Below, in pieces: positions 19,921 to 28,771 of a DNA stretch of 64,000 nt. Source of the DNA: Anaeromicropila populeti (GTDB taxonomy: Bacteria > Bacillota > Clostridia > Lachnospirales > Lachnospiraceae); contig NZ_FOYZ01000011.1 of the NCBI RefSeq assembly GCF_900112775.1, positions 110,561 to 174,560 of the forward strand, in the 5' to 3' direction. How positions within the stretch are numbered: the first letter of the stretch is position 1; every line of letters begins with the position of its first letter. Position numbers and translations under genes: made by a program. The notes under the pieces were generated by a model. The model had not been told where the DNA came from, searched no databases, and was given only the letters and a program-made list of their open reading frames with translations.

Positions 19921-21216
19921 ATGAGAATTGTTGAATTAACAAAAGATACAAAGGATAATATTTTGGAAAATCTGCTGAAAAGAAGCCCAAATAATTATGG
20001 TGAATATGAGGCTGTTGTCAGTGACATTTTAGCTAATGTCAAGGCAAATAAGGATGCTGCTGTTTTTGAATATACCTTAAAATTCGATAAAGCAGCAATC
20101 AATGCGGATAATATTTTAGTTACACAAGATGAAATAGAAGAGGCCTATTCAGTAGTAGAACCTGCTTTAATAGATGTGATCCGCAAGGCACTGGTTAATA
20201 TAGAGGATTATCATAGAAAGCAAAAACAATACAGCTGGTTTGACAGTACACCTCAGGGAACGATTCTAGGACAGAAGGTTACGCCGTTGGAATGGGTAGG
20301 GGTTTATGTTCCAGGTGGAAAAGCAGTATATCCTTCCTCTGTATTGATGAATGTAGTACCAGCTGTGGTTGCAGGAGTGGATCATATTATTATGACAACT
20401 CCTCCCAACAAGGAAGGAAAAGTAAATCCAGTTACTTTAGTTGCAGCAAAGGAAGCAGGAGTAAAGGAAATATATAAAGTTGGAGGTGCCCAGGCAATTG
20501 CAGCACTTGCATATGGAACAGAAAGTATTCCTAAGGTAGATAAAATTGTGGGACCTGGAAACATATTTGTAGCACTCGCTAAAAAGTCGGTTTATGGTCA
20601 TGTCAGCATTGATTCCATTGCTGGTCCAAGTGAAATTCTTGTTCTTGCAGATGAAACAGCTAATCCAAGATATGTTGCAGCGGATTTGTTATCTCAGGCA
20701 GAGCATGATGAATTGGCATCCTCTATTTTAGTTACCACCAGCAGAGAGCTTGCAGAGAAGGTTTCAGTTGAAGTAGAAAATTTTGTACAGGTGCTTTCCA
20801 GAAAAGAAATTATTGAGAAATCATTAAATAATTACGGCTATATTTTAGTTGCAAAGGATATGGAAGAAGCTATTGCTGTTGCCAATGAAATTGCTTCAGA
20901 GCATTTAGAGATTATGACCAAGGATCCTTATGCTGTAATGACGAAAATCAGGAATGCAGGTGCCATCTTTTTAGGTGAATACAGCAGTGAACCATTAGGC
21001 GATTATTTTGCTGGCCCCAATCATATTTTGCCAACCAATGGAACTGCAAAATTCTTTAGCCCGTTGAGTGTAGATGATTTTATTAAAAAATCAAGTATTA
21101 TTTCCTATTCAAGAGAAGCACTAGAACCAATTCATAAGGATATTGAACAATTTGCCAAGTCAGAACAGCTGACTGCCCATGCAAATTCAATTGCAGTTAG
21201 ATTTGAAACTTTATAG
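19921..21216 (+). CDS. hisD: HisD, histidinol dehydrogenase
   Basis: A zinc and NAD enzyme that carries out the last two oxidations, histidinol to histidine. The 431-residue length and the motifs PGGKAVYPSSVLMN, IVGPGNIFVALAK, IAGPSEILVLAD and the zinc/active-site region LLSQAEHDE and ASEHLE are typical. The spacing from hisG is 18 bases with AGGAAGGAG upstream. Confidence 0.96.
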   Translation: MRIVELTKDTKDNILENLLKRSPNNYGEYEAVVSDILANVKANKDAAVFEYTLKFDKAAINADNILVTQDEIEEAYSVVEPALIDVIRKALVNIEDYHRKQKQYSWFDSTPQGTILGQKVTPLEWVGVYVPGGKAVYPSSVLMNVVPAVVAGVDHIIMTTPPNKEGKVNPVTLVAAKEAGVKEIYKVGGAQAIAALAYGTESIPKVDKIVGPGNIFVALAKKSVYGHVSIDSIAGPSEILVLADETANPRYVAADLLSQAEHDELASSILVTTSRELAEKVSVEVENFVQVLSRKEIIEKSLNNYGYILVAKDMEEAIAVANEIASEHLEIMTKDPYAVMTKIRNAGAIFLGEYSSEPLGDYFAGPNHILPTNGTAKFFSPLSVDDFIKKSSIISYSREALEPIHKDIEQFAKSEQLTAHANSIAVRFETL

Positions 21217-21234
21217 TCATGAGAGGGATGCATT

Positions 21235-21822
21235 ATGGAAAGAATATCTAAGATTTTTAGAAAGACAAACGAGACGGACATAACAATGGAATTTACTGTA
21301 GATGGTTCAGGCAGAGCTTCCATAGAAACTGGAATAGGATTCTTTGACCATATGTTAAACAGCTTTACAAGACATGGTTTTTTTGACATGAAATTAAAAG
21401 CAGAAGGTGATTTATATGTAGATTCCCATCACACGGTAGAGGATGTTGGGATTGTTCTGGGTAATGCCATTAAAGAAGCGGTTGGAGATAAAGCTGGAAT
21501 GAAACGATATGGTTCATGCATGCTGCCAATGGATGAAGCACTAGTTTTATGTTCCTTGGATTTGTCTGGAAGACCATACTTATCCTACCAGGTTGATTTA
21601 ACAGTAGAACGGTTGGGAACCATGGATACGGAATTGGTTAAAGAATTTTTTTACGCCGTTTCCTATAGTTCTGGTATGAATCTGCACATAAAAATGCTGG
21701 ATGGTGTTAATAATCATCATATTGTAGAAGCGGTATTTAAGGCATTCGCAAAAGCATTAGATGAAGCAACAAGGATGGATGAGCGTATCACAGGTGTGTT
21801 GTCAACAAAGGGAGCTTTATAG
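21235..21822 (+). CDS. hisB: HisB, imidazoleglycerol-phosphate dehydratase
   Basis: A manganese dehydratase that makes imidazole-acetol phosphate. It is the monofunctional form (195 residues) without a histidinol-phosphatase domain. The two His-rich metal motifs are GIGFFDHMLNSFTRHG with DSHHTVED, and DGVNNHHIVEAVFKA. No histidinol-phosphate phosphatase or HisC aminotransferase lies in this window. Confidence 0.96.
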   Translation: MERISKIFRKTNETDITMEFTVDGSGRASIETGIGFFDHMLNSFTRHGFFDMKLKAEGDLYVDSHHTVEDVGIVLGNAIKEAVGDKAGMKRYGSCMLPMDEALVLCSLDLSGRPYLSYQVDLTVERLGTMDTELVKEFFYAVSYSSGMNLHIKMLDGVNNHHIVEAVFKAFAKALDEATRMDERITGVLSTKGAL

Positions 21823-21831
21823 GAGGGTAAT

Positions 21832-22563
21832 ATGAAGATTATTCCATCAATTAATATAAAAAATGGTCATTGCGTCAGGTTAGTACCAAGCCAGTATCAA
21901 TGTTCTGATATTATATCACATTCTCCAAAGAAAGTTGCGAAAATGTGGCAGGAAAAAGGAGCTTCTTTTTTACATGTTGTTGATGTAGACGGTGCATTAT
22001 CCGGCCATGTTGTAAATGACGAGACGATAAAATCTCTGATTGAAAACCTTTCTATCCCGTTTGAAGTAGGTGGTGGTATCCGCTCCATGAAAGCAATTGA
22101 AAGTATCCTGAATCTTGGGGTAAAAAGAGCCGTAATTGGTACAAAGGCTGTTGGAAATCCTACCTTCATACGAGAAGCTATTTCTAATTTTGGAGCTGAA
22201 AAAATTGTGGTTTCCATAGATGCCATTAATGGAATGGTAGCAATGGAGGGCTGGGAAAAGGTAAGTAATTACAATGCCGTTGCCATGGCAAAGGAAATGA
22301 TTGAATTAGGCGTTCGTAATATTGAATACACGGATATTCTTAGGGCAGACTTAAAATTAGGACCTAACGTAGAACATATTCAGGAAATGATAAAAAGTAC
22401 TGGTTTGGATATTATCGTGGCAGGTGGAATTCACACCTTGAAAGACCTTGAGCAGGTAGTAAACAGCAGGGCTTACGGTGTGATACTGGAAAGTCCGCTT
22501 TATGATAACCGGATCGATTTGACTACGGCAATAGAATTGTTCGAAAAAGGAGATAAAAAATGA
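21832..22563 (+). CDS. hisA: HisA-family (beta-alpha)8 barrel, catalytic Asp replaced by Asn
   Basis: By position and fold this is the ProFAR isomerase HisA (243 residues), with [19 protein letters not shown] and [14 protein letters not shown]. It departs from the family at key points. The first-strand catalytic Asp (IPAID-type motif, residue 8) is Asn (AAT codon) in [11 protein letters not shown]-x-RDG is TDILRAD; and the last phosphate-binding loop, usually IIGKALY, is ILESPLY. The second catalytic Asp (Asp130) is present. It may be inactive, altered in substrate, or a scaffold, with a true isomerase elsewhere. The stop overlaps the next gene by four bases. Confidence 0.85.
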   Translation: MKIIPSINIKNGHCVRLVPSQYQCSDIISHSPKKVAKMWQEKGASFLHVVDVDGALSGHVVNDETIKSLIENLSIPFEVGGGIRSMKAIESILNLGVKRAVIGTKAVGNPTFIREAISNFGAEKIVVSIDAINGMVAMEGWEKVSNYNAVAMAKEMIELGVRNIEYTDILRADLKLGPNVEHIQEMIKSTGLDIIVAGGIHTLKDLEQVVNSRAYGVILESPLYDNRIDLTTAIELFEKGDKK

Positions 22564-23819
22564 GTTATACGAAAATGATTCCCTATATAAATGCAGAAAA
22601 TGAATTAGAGAGTTCGGTTTTAAATCTGGCCCAATGTTATAGCTTAAATGGTGCAGATGAATTATTTATTTACAATTACTCCAAGGATGATGCTACCAGA
22701 GAAGAATTTCTAAAAGTCTTAAAGAAAATAAATAAGGTGATTGACATCCCTTTTATAGCTGGATTATACGTAAATCGCTTTGAGGATGTAAAAAAGGCTT
22801 TTTACACAGGTGCGTCTCAGGTTGTTGTAAAAAAAGAAATAATTACCAGTTCGGCCGCTATGATAGAAGCTGCGGATCGTTTTGGAAAAGAAAAAATCTG
22901 GCTGGAGTTAACGGAACAGGAGTTTGAGCAGTCAAAAGCTGAAATAGCGGCACCATCCTTTTATTGCGGAGGAATTCTATTGAAACATGTAACAGTATCC
23001 ACACAGCTACATAGTCTGCTGGAGAATTTTCCATGTCCTGTTATTATCAGAGATAGTTTAATACGAAATGATTTGTCTACCCTATGTACTTATCAGAATG
23101 TAGTGGGTATATCTACTAATTATTTTGAGCAAAAGGATATTATGAAGGCAAAGCGTGCTTTGAAAAAGGAAGGTGTCGATGTTAATACGTTTGAAAGTGC
23201 TGTCTCTTTTGAGGAGTTTAAATTAAATGCAGATGGAATGATTCCAGTTGTTACCCAGGACTATCGGACAAATGAAGTTTTAATGGTTGCATATATGAAT
23301 AAAGAGGCTTATGAAAAGACAATTGAAACAGGCAAAATGACCTATTGGAGCCGCAGCCGCAATGAACTTTGGTGTAAAGGAGATACATCTGGTCATTTTC
23401 AATATGTAAAGGAATTGAAAATTGATTGTGATCGTGATACTATATTAGCAAAGGTACATCAAATAGGTGTTGCCTGCCATACAGGAAACCGAAGCTGCTT
23501 TTTTACGGATCTTGTGAAAAAGGAATATGAGGACAATAATCCGTTAACAGTATTACTGGAGGATTATAATATTATTTTAGAACGAAAGAATCATCCAAAG
23601 GAAGGCTCCTATACAAATTATTTGTTTGATAAGGGAATTGATAAGATTTTGAAAAAATGTGGTGAAGAGGCAACGGAAATTGTAATTGCTGCAAAAAATC
23701 CAGAAGCAGAGGAATTGAAATATGAAATTGCAGATTTCCTTTATCACATGATGGTTCTGATGGTAGAATGTAACCTGGATTGGAATGATATTTTAAAAGA
23801 ATTAGCAAACAGGAGGTAG
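22560..23819 (+). CDS. hisIE: HisIE with an N-terminal degenerate HisF-like barrel
   Basis: A three-part fusion. Residues 220-325 are HisI, the PR-AMP cyclohydrolase, with the zinc and catalytic motifs [18 protein letters not shown] and [10 protein letters not shown]. Residues 330-419 are HisE, the PR-ATP pyrophosphatase, with CGEEATE and EIADFLYH. Residues 1 to about 215 resemble HisF ([40 protein letters not shown]). In that part the catalytic Asp11 is Asn and the GGGIR phosphate loop is lost, so cyclase activity is unlikely. HisI and HisE should be active. No intact HisF or HisH is in the window. Confidence 0.93.
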   Translation: MSYTKMIPYINAENELESSVLNLAQCYSLNGADELFIYNYSKDDATREEFLKVLKKINKVIDIPFIAGLYVNRFEDVKKAFYTGASQVVVKKEIITSSAAMIEAADRFGKEKIWLELTEQEFEQSKAEIAAPSFYCGGILLKHVTVSTQLHSLLENFPCPVIIRDSLIRNDLSTLCTYQNVVGISTNYFEQKDIMKAKRALKKEGVDVNTFESAVSFEEFKLNADGMIPVVTQDYRTNEVLMVAYMNKEAYEKTIETGKMTYWSRSRNELWCKGDTSGHFQYVKELKIDCDRDTILAKVHQIGVACHTGNRSCFFTDLVKKEYEDNNPLTVLLEDYNIILERKNHPKEGSYTNYLFDKGIDKILKKCGEEATEIVIAAKNPEAEELKYEIADFLYHMMVLMVECNLDWNDILKELANRR

Positions 23820-23823
23820 TGTT

Positions 23824-23943
23824 ATGTGGTTTTTAACAGCATTTTTAGTGTATCTTGTGAAAGCTGTCTTTTTAGGCACAGTTGCTTTTTTTGGTGTGAA
23901 AGCTGGTATTGCATTTCGGAAATCAAAGAATATGAATCAATAA
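23824..23943 (+). CDS. Small single-pass membrane protein, 39 residues
   Basis: A short frame with an excellent ribosome site (AGGAGGTAG overlapping the hisIE stop, about eight bases before the ATG). It encodes one hydrophobic helix (FLTAFLVYLVKAVFLGTVAF) and a basic tail ending FRKSKNMNQ. The site, the clean stop and the membrane-like composition support translation. It lies after the his genes and before the rpsU promoter. The function is unknown. Confidence 0.65.
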   Translation: MWFLTAFLVYLVKAVFLGTVAFFGVKAGIAFRKSKNMNQ

Positions 23944-24009
23944 AGTGAGAGTACGTTTGGCTTTTCAAACAAAGAATTTGGCAATTTTCAAAAAAATTAC
24001 TAAAAACTA

Positions 24010-24037
24010 TTGACGTGTGAAAAAAGTATGGTATAAT
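24010..24037 (+). promoter_or_regulatory. Sigma-A promoter for rpsU
   Basis: TTGACG at 24010-24015 and TATAAT at 24032-24037 are separated by 16 bases, about 75 bases before the rpsU start. Confidence 0.85.
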
Positions 24038-24113
24038 CTTAATAGTGCTATTCAAATAACCCAAACAGTTGTAAAGCACAATACACAACTGGAGGGAGGT
24101 TAGGTGTGAGACT

Positions 24114-24290
24114 ATGTCAAATGTTATCGTAAAAGAAAACGAGACTTTAGATAGTGCTCTACGCAGATTCAAAAGAAACTGTGCTAAAGCAGGTATCCAA
24201 CAGGAAATTCGTAAAAGAGAACATTATGAGAAGCCAAGCGTAAGACGCAAGAAAAAATCAGAGGCTGCTCGTAAACGTAAATTTCAATAA
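24114..24290 (+). CDS. rpsU: 30S ribosomal protein S21
   Basis: A 58-residue S21 protein that begins [20 protein letters not shown] and ends in the basic tail of the family. S21 helps the 30S subunit engage mRNA. GGAGGGAGG at 24091-24099 lies some 14 bases before the ATG, a rather long spacing, but the protein match fixes the start. It has its own promoter and terminator and so forms a single-gene unit. In Firmicutes rpsU commonly lies next to the yqfC-yqfD-phoH group, as here. Confidence 0.97.
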   Translation: MSNVIVKENETLDSALRRFKRNCAKAGIQQEIRKREHYEKPSVRRKKKSEAARKRKFQ

Positions 24291-24318
24291 TTATTAATAA
24301 TATAATTGTGCAGGAATA

Positions 24319-24364
24319 ACCCCTTAGATTTTGATGTTTATCATCAAATTTATGGGGTGTTTTT
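24319..24364 (+). terminator. Intrinsic terminator after rpsU
   Basis: ACCCC at 24319-24323 with TTTGATG pairs with CATCAAA and GGGGT at 24354-24358, followed by GTTTTTC. Confidence 0.85.
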
Positions 24365-24426
24365 CATGTGATAGGAAATATCTGTCTTGAACAGAGCATT
24401 TAATGGAAAGATTTTCACTTAATGAT

Positions 24427-24434
24427 CATACAAT
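24427..24434 (+). promoter_or_regulatory. Possible sigma-E -10 element before yqfC
   Basis: CATACAAT matches the sigma-E -10 form (CATA-N3-T), 30 bases before yqfC. That fits the sigma-E control of yqfC/yqfD known in Bacillus, but I find no clear -35 element at the right distance. Confidence 0.3.
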
Positions 24435-24464
24435 AGTAACAGTATCATATGGTGAGGTCCATTT

Positions 24465-24833
24465 ATGAGACAAAAAGTTAAATCTAGTCATAAGGAATTT
24501 AAAAAGAAGAATGCAAAAACATTATATAAACAGTTTTCAAACAAATCAAAGCGGGAGCAGGAGGTTGAGAGAGAATCCTATTTAGAGGTATTATCTCAAA
24601 GCTTAAAAATTCCATCGGATGTGCTTGCTTGCGCACCGATTTTAACGGTAACAGGAAACAATCAGCTTTGTTTAGAAAATTATAAGGGGATTATCGAATA
24701 TACTGGTGAAATTATTCGAATACAGGCTAAAAACTGTCGAATACATATTGAAGGCTGTCATCTTAATATTGATTATTTTACAGATGACGAGATGCGGATT
24801 TCTGGTAAAATTATACGAATTGAATATTGTTAA
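24465..24833 (+). CDS. yqfC: Sporulation protein YqfC (YabP/YqfC family)
   Basis: A 122-residue protein with a basic N-terminus and the YabP/YqfC domain. The central segment SLKIPSDVLACAPILTVTGN and the following short beta-strand repeats (ENYKGIIEYTGEIIRI, KNCRIHIEGCHLNIDYF) are typical. It is a mother-cell sporulation protein of unclear biochemistry. It is 12 bases upstream of yqfD, its usual partner. Confidence 0.92.
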   Translation: MRQKVKSSHKEFKKKNAKTLYKQFSNKSKREQEVERESYLEVLSQSLKIPSDVLACAPILTVTGNNQLCLENYKGIIEYTGEIIRIQAKNCRIHIEGCHLNIDYFTDDEMRISGKIIRIEYC

Positions 24834-24845
24834 GGAGGATATCAG

Positions 24846-26096
24846 ATGCTCATACGTTTTCTAAAATGGTTTAAGGGATACCTTCTGGTAATGATATATG
24901 GATATTCGCCAGAAAGATTTATTAATTTATGCAGAAACCACAATGTATTAATCTGGAATTTAAAGAAAGTAGAAAAAGGCTATCAGTTTCACATTTCTTT
25001 AATGGGATACCGGAGTATAAGGCCAATTGCAAGGAAAACAAAAACAAGACCGATGATTATAGAACGTCATGGACTGCCTTTTATTGTTAAAAAATACTTA
25101 AAACACAAAGGGTTCTTGATTGGTGCCTGTTTTTTTGTTATTATATTATATACACTATCCTTGTTTATTTGGGATATTAGTTTAGAGGGTAATTACACCT
25201 ATACGGAAGATGTTATTTTTCAGTATTTAGAAGAAATGGATGTATATCCAGGGAAACAAATAAGTAAAATAAATTGTAAAGAAATAGAAGAATCCATACG
25301 AAAGAAATATACGGATATTGGATGGGTTTCGGCAGAAATAAAAGGTACCAGGCTTCGACTGAAAATTGTGGAAACCAACATGCCGGTACCTTATGAAAAG
25401 GCTTCTAAACCCTGTCATTTGATTGCTAGTCATGATGGAATTGTTACATCTATTATAACGAGACAAGGAACACCTCTTGTAAAGAAGGGGGATGAAGTGA
25501 AAAAAGGAGATATTTTAGTATCTGGTATTGTAGAAATAGTTGGTGATAATGGGATACTAATAAAAAAGGAACCTGTTATTGCAGATGCTGATATTTACAT
25601 TCAGACAAATTATCAATATAAAAAGAGTATACCGATACACTATCAAAAAAAGGATTATACAGAAAAGAAAAGAGTGATTTATGGTTTTTCTTTATTTCAT
25701 AAAAAACTTTACTTATATAATCCGTTTAAAAAATTACAAATTGATAAAAAATATGATATAATAACTACGGAAAATAATCTTAATCTTACACATTCTTTTG
25801 TACTGCCATTTTCTTTTTTTAAAAAAGAGTATAAAGAGTATCAGGAAGTTCCAAGTGTGTATGAAAAGGAAATACTTATAGAGAAGGCAAATATGTATTA
25901 TTCCCAGTATCAGGAGAAGCTGGTTGAAAGTGGGGTCAGTGTGATTGAAAACCACGTTAAAATACATATGGATCAGAAGAATTGTATTTCAGCAGGTGAA
26001 GTAATTGTTGTAGAGCCTGTTACGGAAACAAAAAGAATACGGGAGACCGAGTGGAGGATTTTAGAAACAGATGAGCATAGTGGAAACGATGATTGA
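24846..26096 (+). CDS. yqfD: Sporulation protein YqfD
   Basis: A membrane-anchored sporulation protein of 416 residues. The N-terminal cytoplasmic part (FLKWFKGYLLVMIYGYSPER) is followed by one transmembrane helix near residues 90-110 and then a long extracytoplasmic domain, whose start GNYTYTEDVIFQYLEEMDVYPG resembles a POTRA-like fold. In Bacillus it is needed for efficient spore formation. Its last 26 bases overlap the chosen phoH start. Confidence 0.92.
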   Translation: MLIRFLKWFKGYLLVMIYGYSPERFINLCRNHNVLIWNLKKVEKGYQFHISLMGYRSIRPIARKTKTRPMIIERHGLPFIVKKYLKHKGFLIGACFFVIILYTLSLFIWDISLEGNYTYTEDVIFQYLEEMDVYPGKQISKINCKEIEESIRKKYTDIGWVSAEIKGTRLRLKIVETNMPVPYEKASKPCHLIASHDGIVTSIITRQGTPLVKKGDEVKKGDILVSGIVEIVGDNGILIKKEPVIADADIYIQTNYQYKKSIPIHYQKKDYTEKKRVIYGFSLFHKKLYLYNPFKKLQIDKKYDIITTENNLNLTHSFVLPFSFFKKEYKEYQEVPSVYEKEILIEKANMYYSQYQEKLVESGVSVIENHVKIHMDQKNCISAGEVIVVEPVTETKRIRETEWRILETDEHSGNDD

Positions 26097-27126
26097 TATA
26101 CCGATGAACCATGAAAAAAATGTTTTTGGGCAATTTGATGCTTATATTAAGTTAATTGAAAGAAATTTAAATGTAACAATTGTTTCTAGGAATGGTGAAC
26201 TGAAAGTAATTGGAAATCAAGAAAATGTATCAAAGGCAAAAAGTGTTTTTTTACAGCTGATTGAATTGTCTAAACGCGGGAATACAATTACAGAACAAAA
26301 TGTAACATATGCACTAGCATTATCAGCAGAAAATAAAGAATCTCAGATTGTTGAAATTGACTCAGATTTGATTTGCAATACGATTCAAGGGCGCCCAATT
26401 AAACCAAAGACAATGGGTCAAAAGCAATATGTTGACCAGATGAGAAAGAAGATGATTGTATTTGGCGTTGGACCAGCCGGAACAGGTAAGACTTACCTGG
26501 CTATGGCAATGGGGATTAACGCATTTAAGAATGACGAAGTCAGTAAAATAATATTAACTCGGCCAGCCATAGAAGCGGGGGAAAAGCTTGGTTTTTTGCC
26601 AGGTGATTTACAAAGTAAGGTGGATCCATATCTGCGTCCTCTTTATGATGCACTTTATCAGATTATGGGCCCTGACAGTTATTTGAAAAATGCGGAGAAG
26701 GGATTAATTGAAGTTGCACCTCTTGCTTATATGAGGGGAAGAACGTTAGACAATGCCTTTATTATATTAGATGAAGCGCAGAATACTACTCCGGCACAGA
26801 TGAAAATGTTTTTAACTCGAATTGGTTTTGGCTCAAAGGTTGTAATAACAGGTGATTTAACACAGAAGGATCTTCCGGCTGGAACCAGTTCGGGTCTGGA
26901 GCAGGCTTTGAAGGTTCTGGAGAGAGTTGAGGAAATCGGTGTTTCTCACTTGACCAATCAAGATGTGGTGCGCCATCCATTGGTGCAGAAAATTGTTAAG
27001 GCGTATGATACGTATGAAGAAAAGCAAGCTGCATGGAATGACAGGCGAAAAAAGATTGAGGATAAAACGGACAAAACAACCTATCCACATATTAAGAAAA
27101 AAAGTAAATCGAATAAAAGAGGATAA
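26071..27126 (+). CDS. phoH: PhoH family RNA-binding ATPase
   Basis: An N-terminal KH-like domain (residues 20-65) precedes a helicase-type P-loop ATPase with Walker A GPAGTGKT at 134-141 and Walker B IILDEAQN. PhoH-like proteins are thought to act with YbeY and the RNA-decay machinery, and ybeY is two genes downstream. GGAGG at 26052-26056 lies 14 bases before ATG 26071, so the in-frame ATG at 26089 is an alternative start. Confidence 0.93.
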   Translation: MSIVETMIDIPMNHEKNVFGQFDAYIKLIERNLNVTIVSRNGELKVIGNQENVSKAKSVFLQLIELSKRGNTITEQNVTYALALSAENKESQIVEIDSDLICNTIQGRPIKPKTMGQKQYVDQMRKKMIVFGVGPAGTGKTYLAMAMGINAFKNDEVSKIILTRPAIEAGEKLGFLPGDLQSKVDPYLRPLYDALYQIMGPDSYLKNAEKGLIEVAPLAYMRGRTLDNAFIILDEAQNTTPAQMKMFLTRIGFGSKVVITGDLTQKDLPAGTSSGLEQALKVLERVEEIGVSHLTNQDVVRHPLVQKIVKAYDTYEEKQAAWNDRRKKIEDKTDKTTYPHIKKKSKSNKRG

Positions 27127-27132
27127 TGTTAT

Positions 27133-28221
27133 ATGATACAATTTGGAAAGAAGATAGGTTTTCCGTCATTTGAAGTGTTTGCAGTGCTTTCAGCAATGGT
27201 ATCCATCCTCATTTTTTGGGGAATGAATTTTATATTCAAAAGTAGTGACGAAATGGTATGGAAGGTAATATTCTGGAACATTTTAATGCTGTTCTTATTT
27301 CTTTTTTCTATAGGCTTACAACAGTATGAACGGTTTTTTCAAGGAACATTTTTTACAGTTAATTTAATTTGTTATAGTACTACTTTGCTGCTGATAGTTA
27401 TGTCAAAAGATTTTTTGATATTTTATTTCTGGATGATTGGTTCTATCATTATTGCATGTTATATTCATCCTTATTTAGCAGCAGCATTTCATTTGCAGCA
27501 TACAATCACTTATTGTATCATAAATCAATACAATCTGGATCAATTTGTGTTCTATTTTTTATTAGGATTTGTAATGATAGTAGTTGCAGGGTATATGATA
27601 AATCTAAAGTATTTTGCTGGTGGTGTAGCGGCTGTCTGGATTGTAAATATTACCCTGTTGTTAATTGCAAGGCGGTTTATAGTGAAATATACGGAAGAAG
27701 ATATTTTTTCTCTAATCAGTGGGTTCTTTATAATGCTGATTGCATTTTTGATTAAGAAAGATAGTGTGAATGGGCAAGAAGAAGTATCAAACAGGTTAAT
27801 TTCTGCGTTGGTTCAGCCTGATCATCCGCTGCTTGTGCAATTCAAGAAAAAATCACCTTCTTTGTATGCACATTGCGTGATGGTAGGAGAACTGTCAGAA
27901 AAGGCAGCACAGCAGATTGGAGCGGATGGTGCGTTAGCAAAATACGGAGGCTTCTACCATGAAATTGGACGTCTTAAAGGGAACAATTATGCTGTAACAA
28001 CAAAAGAGTCTGCAATCGTTATGTTGTCAGACAGTATCCTTGCATCTGTTCAGTATTTAAAAGAAAACAACCGATGGGAACCATCTATGGCGCATAAATT
28101 AGTTTCAGAAATAATGGAGATGCGCTTTAAAAATGGCACATTGGACAAGTCTATGCTGACACTATTCGACTATAAGGTTTTAAAGGAGTTTTATTCAAAA
28201 AATATTTTAGAAGACGTGTGA
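27133..28221 (+). CDS. YqfF/PgpH-related membrane HD protein, short and partly degenerate
   Basis: It occupies the position of yqfF (pgpH), which encodes a roughly 700-residue c-di-AMP phosphodiesterase with an extracellular sensor domain, seven helices and a cytoplasmic HD domain. Here only 362 residues remain: about six to seven hydrophobic helices (10-215) and a partial HD domain. The first His is present (YAHCVMVGELSEKAA), but the HD pair reads YHEIGR with Glu in place of Asp. The later SHV-x-G and QHHGT segments of the metal site are absent. It may bind and not cleave the nucleotide, or be inactive. The reading frame is intact. Confidence 0.8.
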   Translation: MIQFGKKIGFPSFEVFAVLSAMVSILIFWGMNFIFKSSDEMVWKVIFWNILMLFLFLFSIGLQQYERFFQGTFFTVNLICYSTTLLLIVMSKDFLIFYFWMIGSIIIACYIHPYLAAAFHLQHTITYCIINQYNLDQFVFYFLLGFVMIVVAGYMINLKYFAGGVAAVWIVNITLLLIARRFIVKYTEEDIFSLISGFFIMLIAFLIKKDSVNGQEEVSNRLISALVQPDHPLLVQFKKKSPSLYAHCVMVGELSEKAAQQIGADGALAKYGGFYHEIGRLKGNNYAVTTKESAIVMLSDSILASVQYLKENNRWEPSMAHKLVSEIMEMRFKNGTLDKSMLTLFDYKVLKEFYSKNILEDV

Positions 28222-28261
28222 ATTTGTAAAAATTGGTTATGTTTATAAGGAGACCTATAAG

Positions 28262-28768
28262 ATGAATATCAATATTGAGAATGAATATACAGAAGAAATA
28301 ACATTTCCCTATGAAGAGCTGGTGGAAAAAGTGGTAAATCAGGCTTTGCAGTATGAAGCTTGTCCCTATGAGGTGGAGTTGAATGTTTTATTAACAGATA
28401 ATGAAGGCATCCACCAGATTAATCTTGAGACAAGAGAGATTGATAAAGAAACAGATGTTTTGTCATTTCCTATGGTGGATTATGAGCAGGCTTCTGACTT
28501 TTCATCATTGGAAGAACATGAACTGGAATACTTTAATCCTGAAACAGGAGAATTATTGTTGGGGGATATTGTGGTTTCTATTGATAAGGTATATGAACAG
28601 GCCGATTTATATGGACATTCTGAAAAACGAGAATTTTGTTTTTTAATTGCACATAGTATGCTTCATCTATTTGGGTATGATCATATGGGAGACTCAGAAC
28701 GAATGAAAATGGAGAAAAAGCAGGAAGAAATACTAAAGTTACTTAATATTTTACGGAATGGGGATTAA
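28262..28768 (+). CDS. ybeY: rRNA maturation RNase YbeY
   Basis: The metal-binding signature HSMLHLFGYDH (H-x3-H-x5-H) identifies YbeY, a zinc endoribonuclease for 16S rRNA maturation and ribosome quality control. The motif NLETREIDKETDVLSFPM is also typical. The length is 168 residues. RBS AAGGAGA lies upstream. It ends three bases before the DUF3048 gene. Confidence 0.95.
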   Translation: MNINIENEYTEEITFPYEELVEKVVNQALQYEACPYEVELNVLLTDNEGIHQINLETREIDKETDVLSFPMVDYEQASDFSSLEEHELEYFNPETGELLLGDIVVSIDKVYEQADLYGHSEKREFCFLIAHSMLHLFGYDHMGDSERMKMEKKQEEILKLLNILRNGD

Positions 28769-28771
28769 AAA

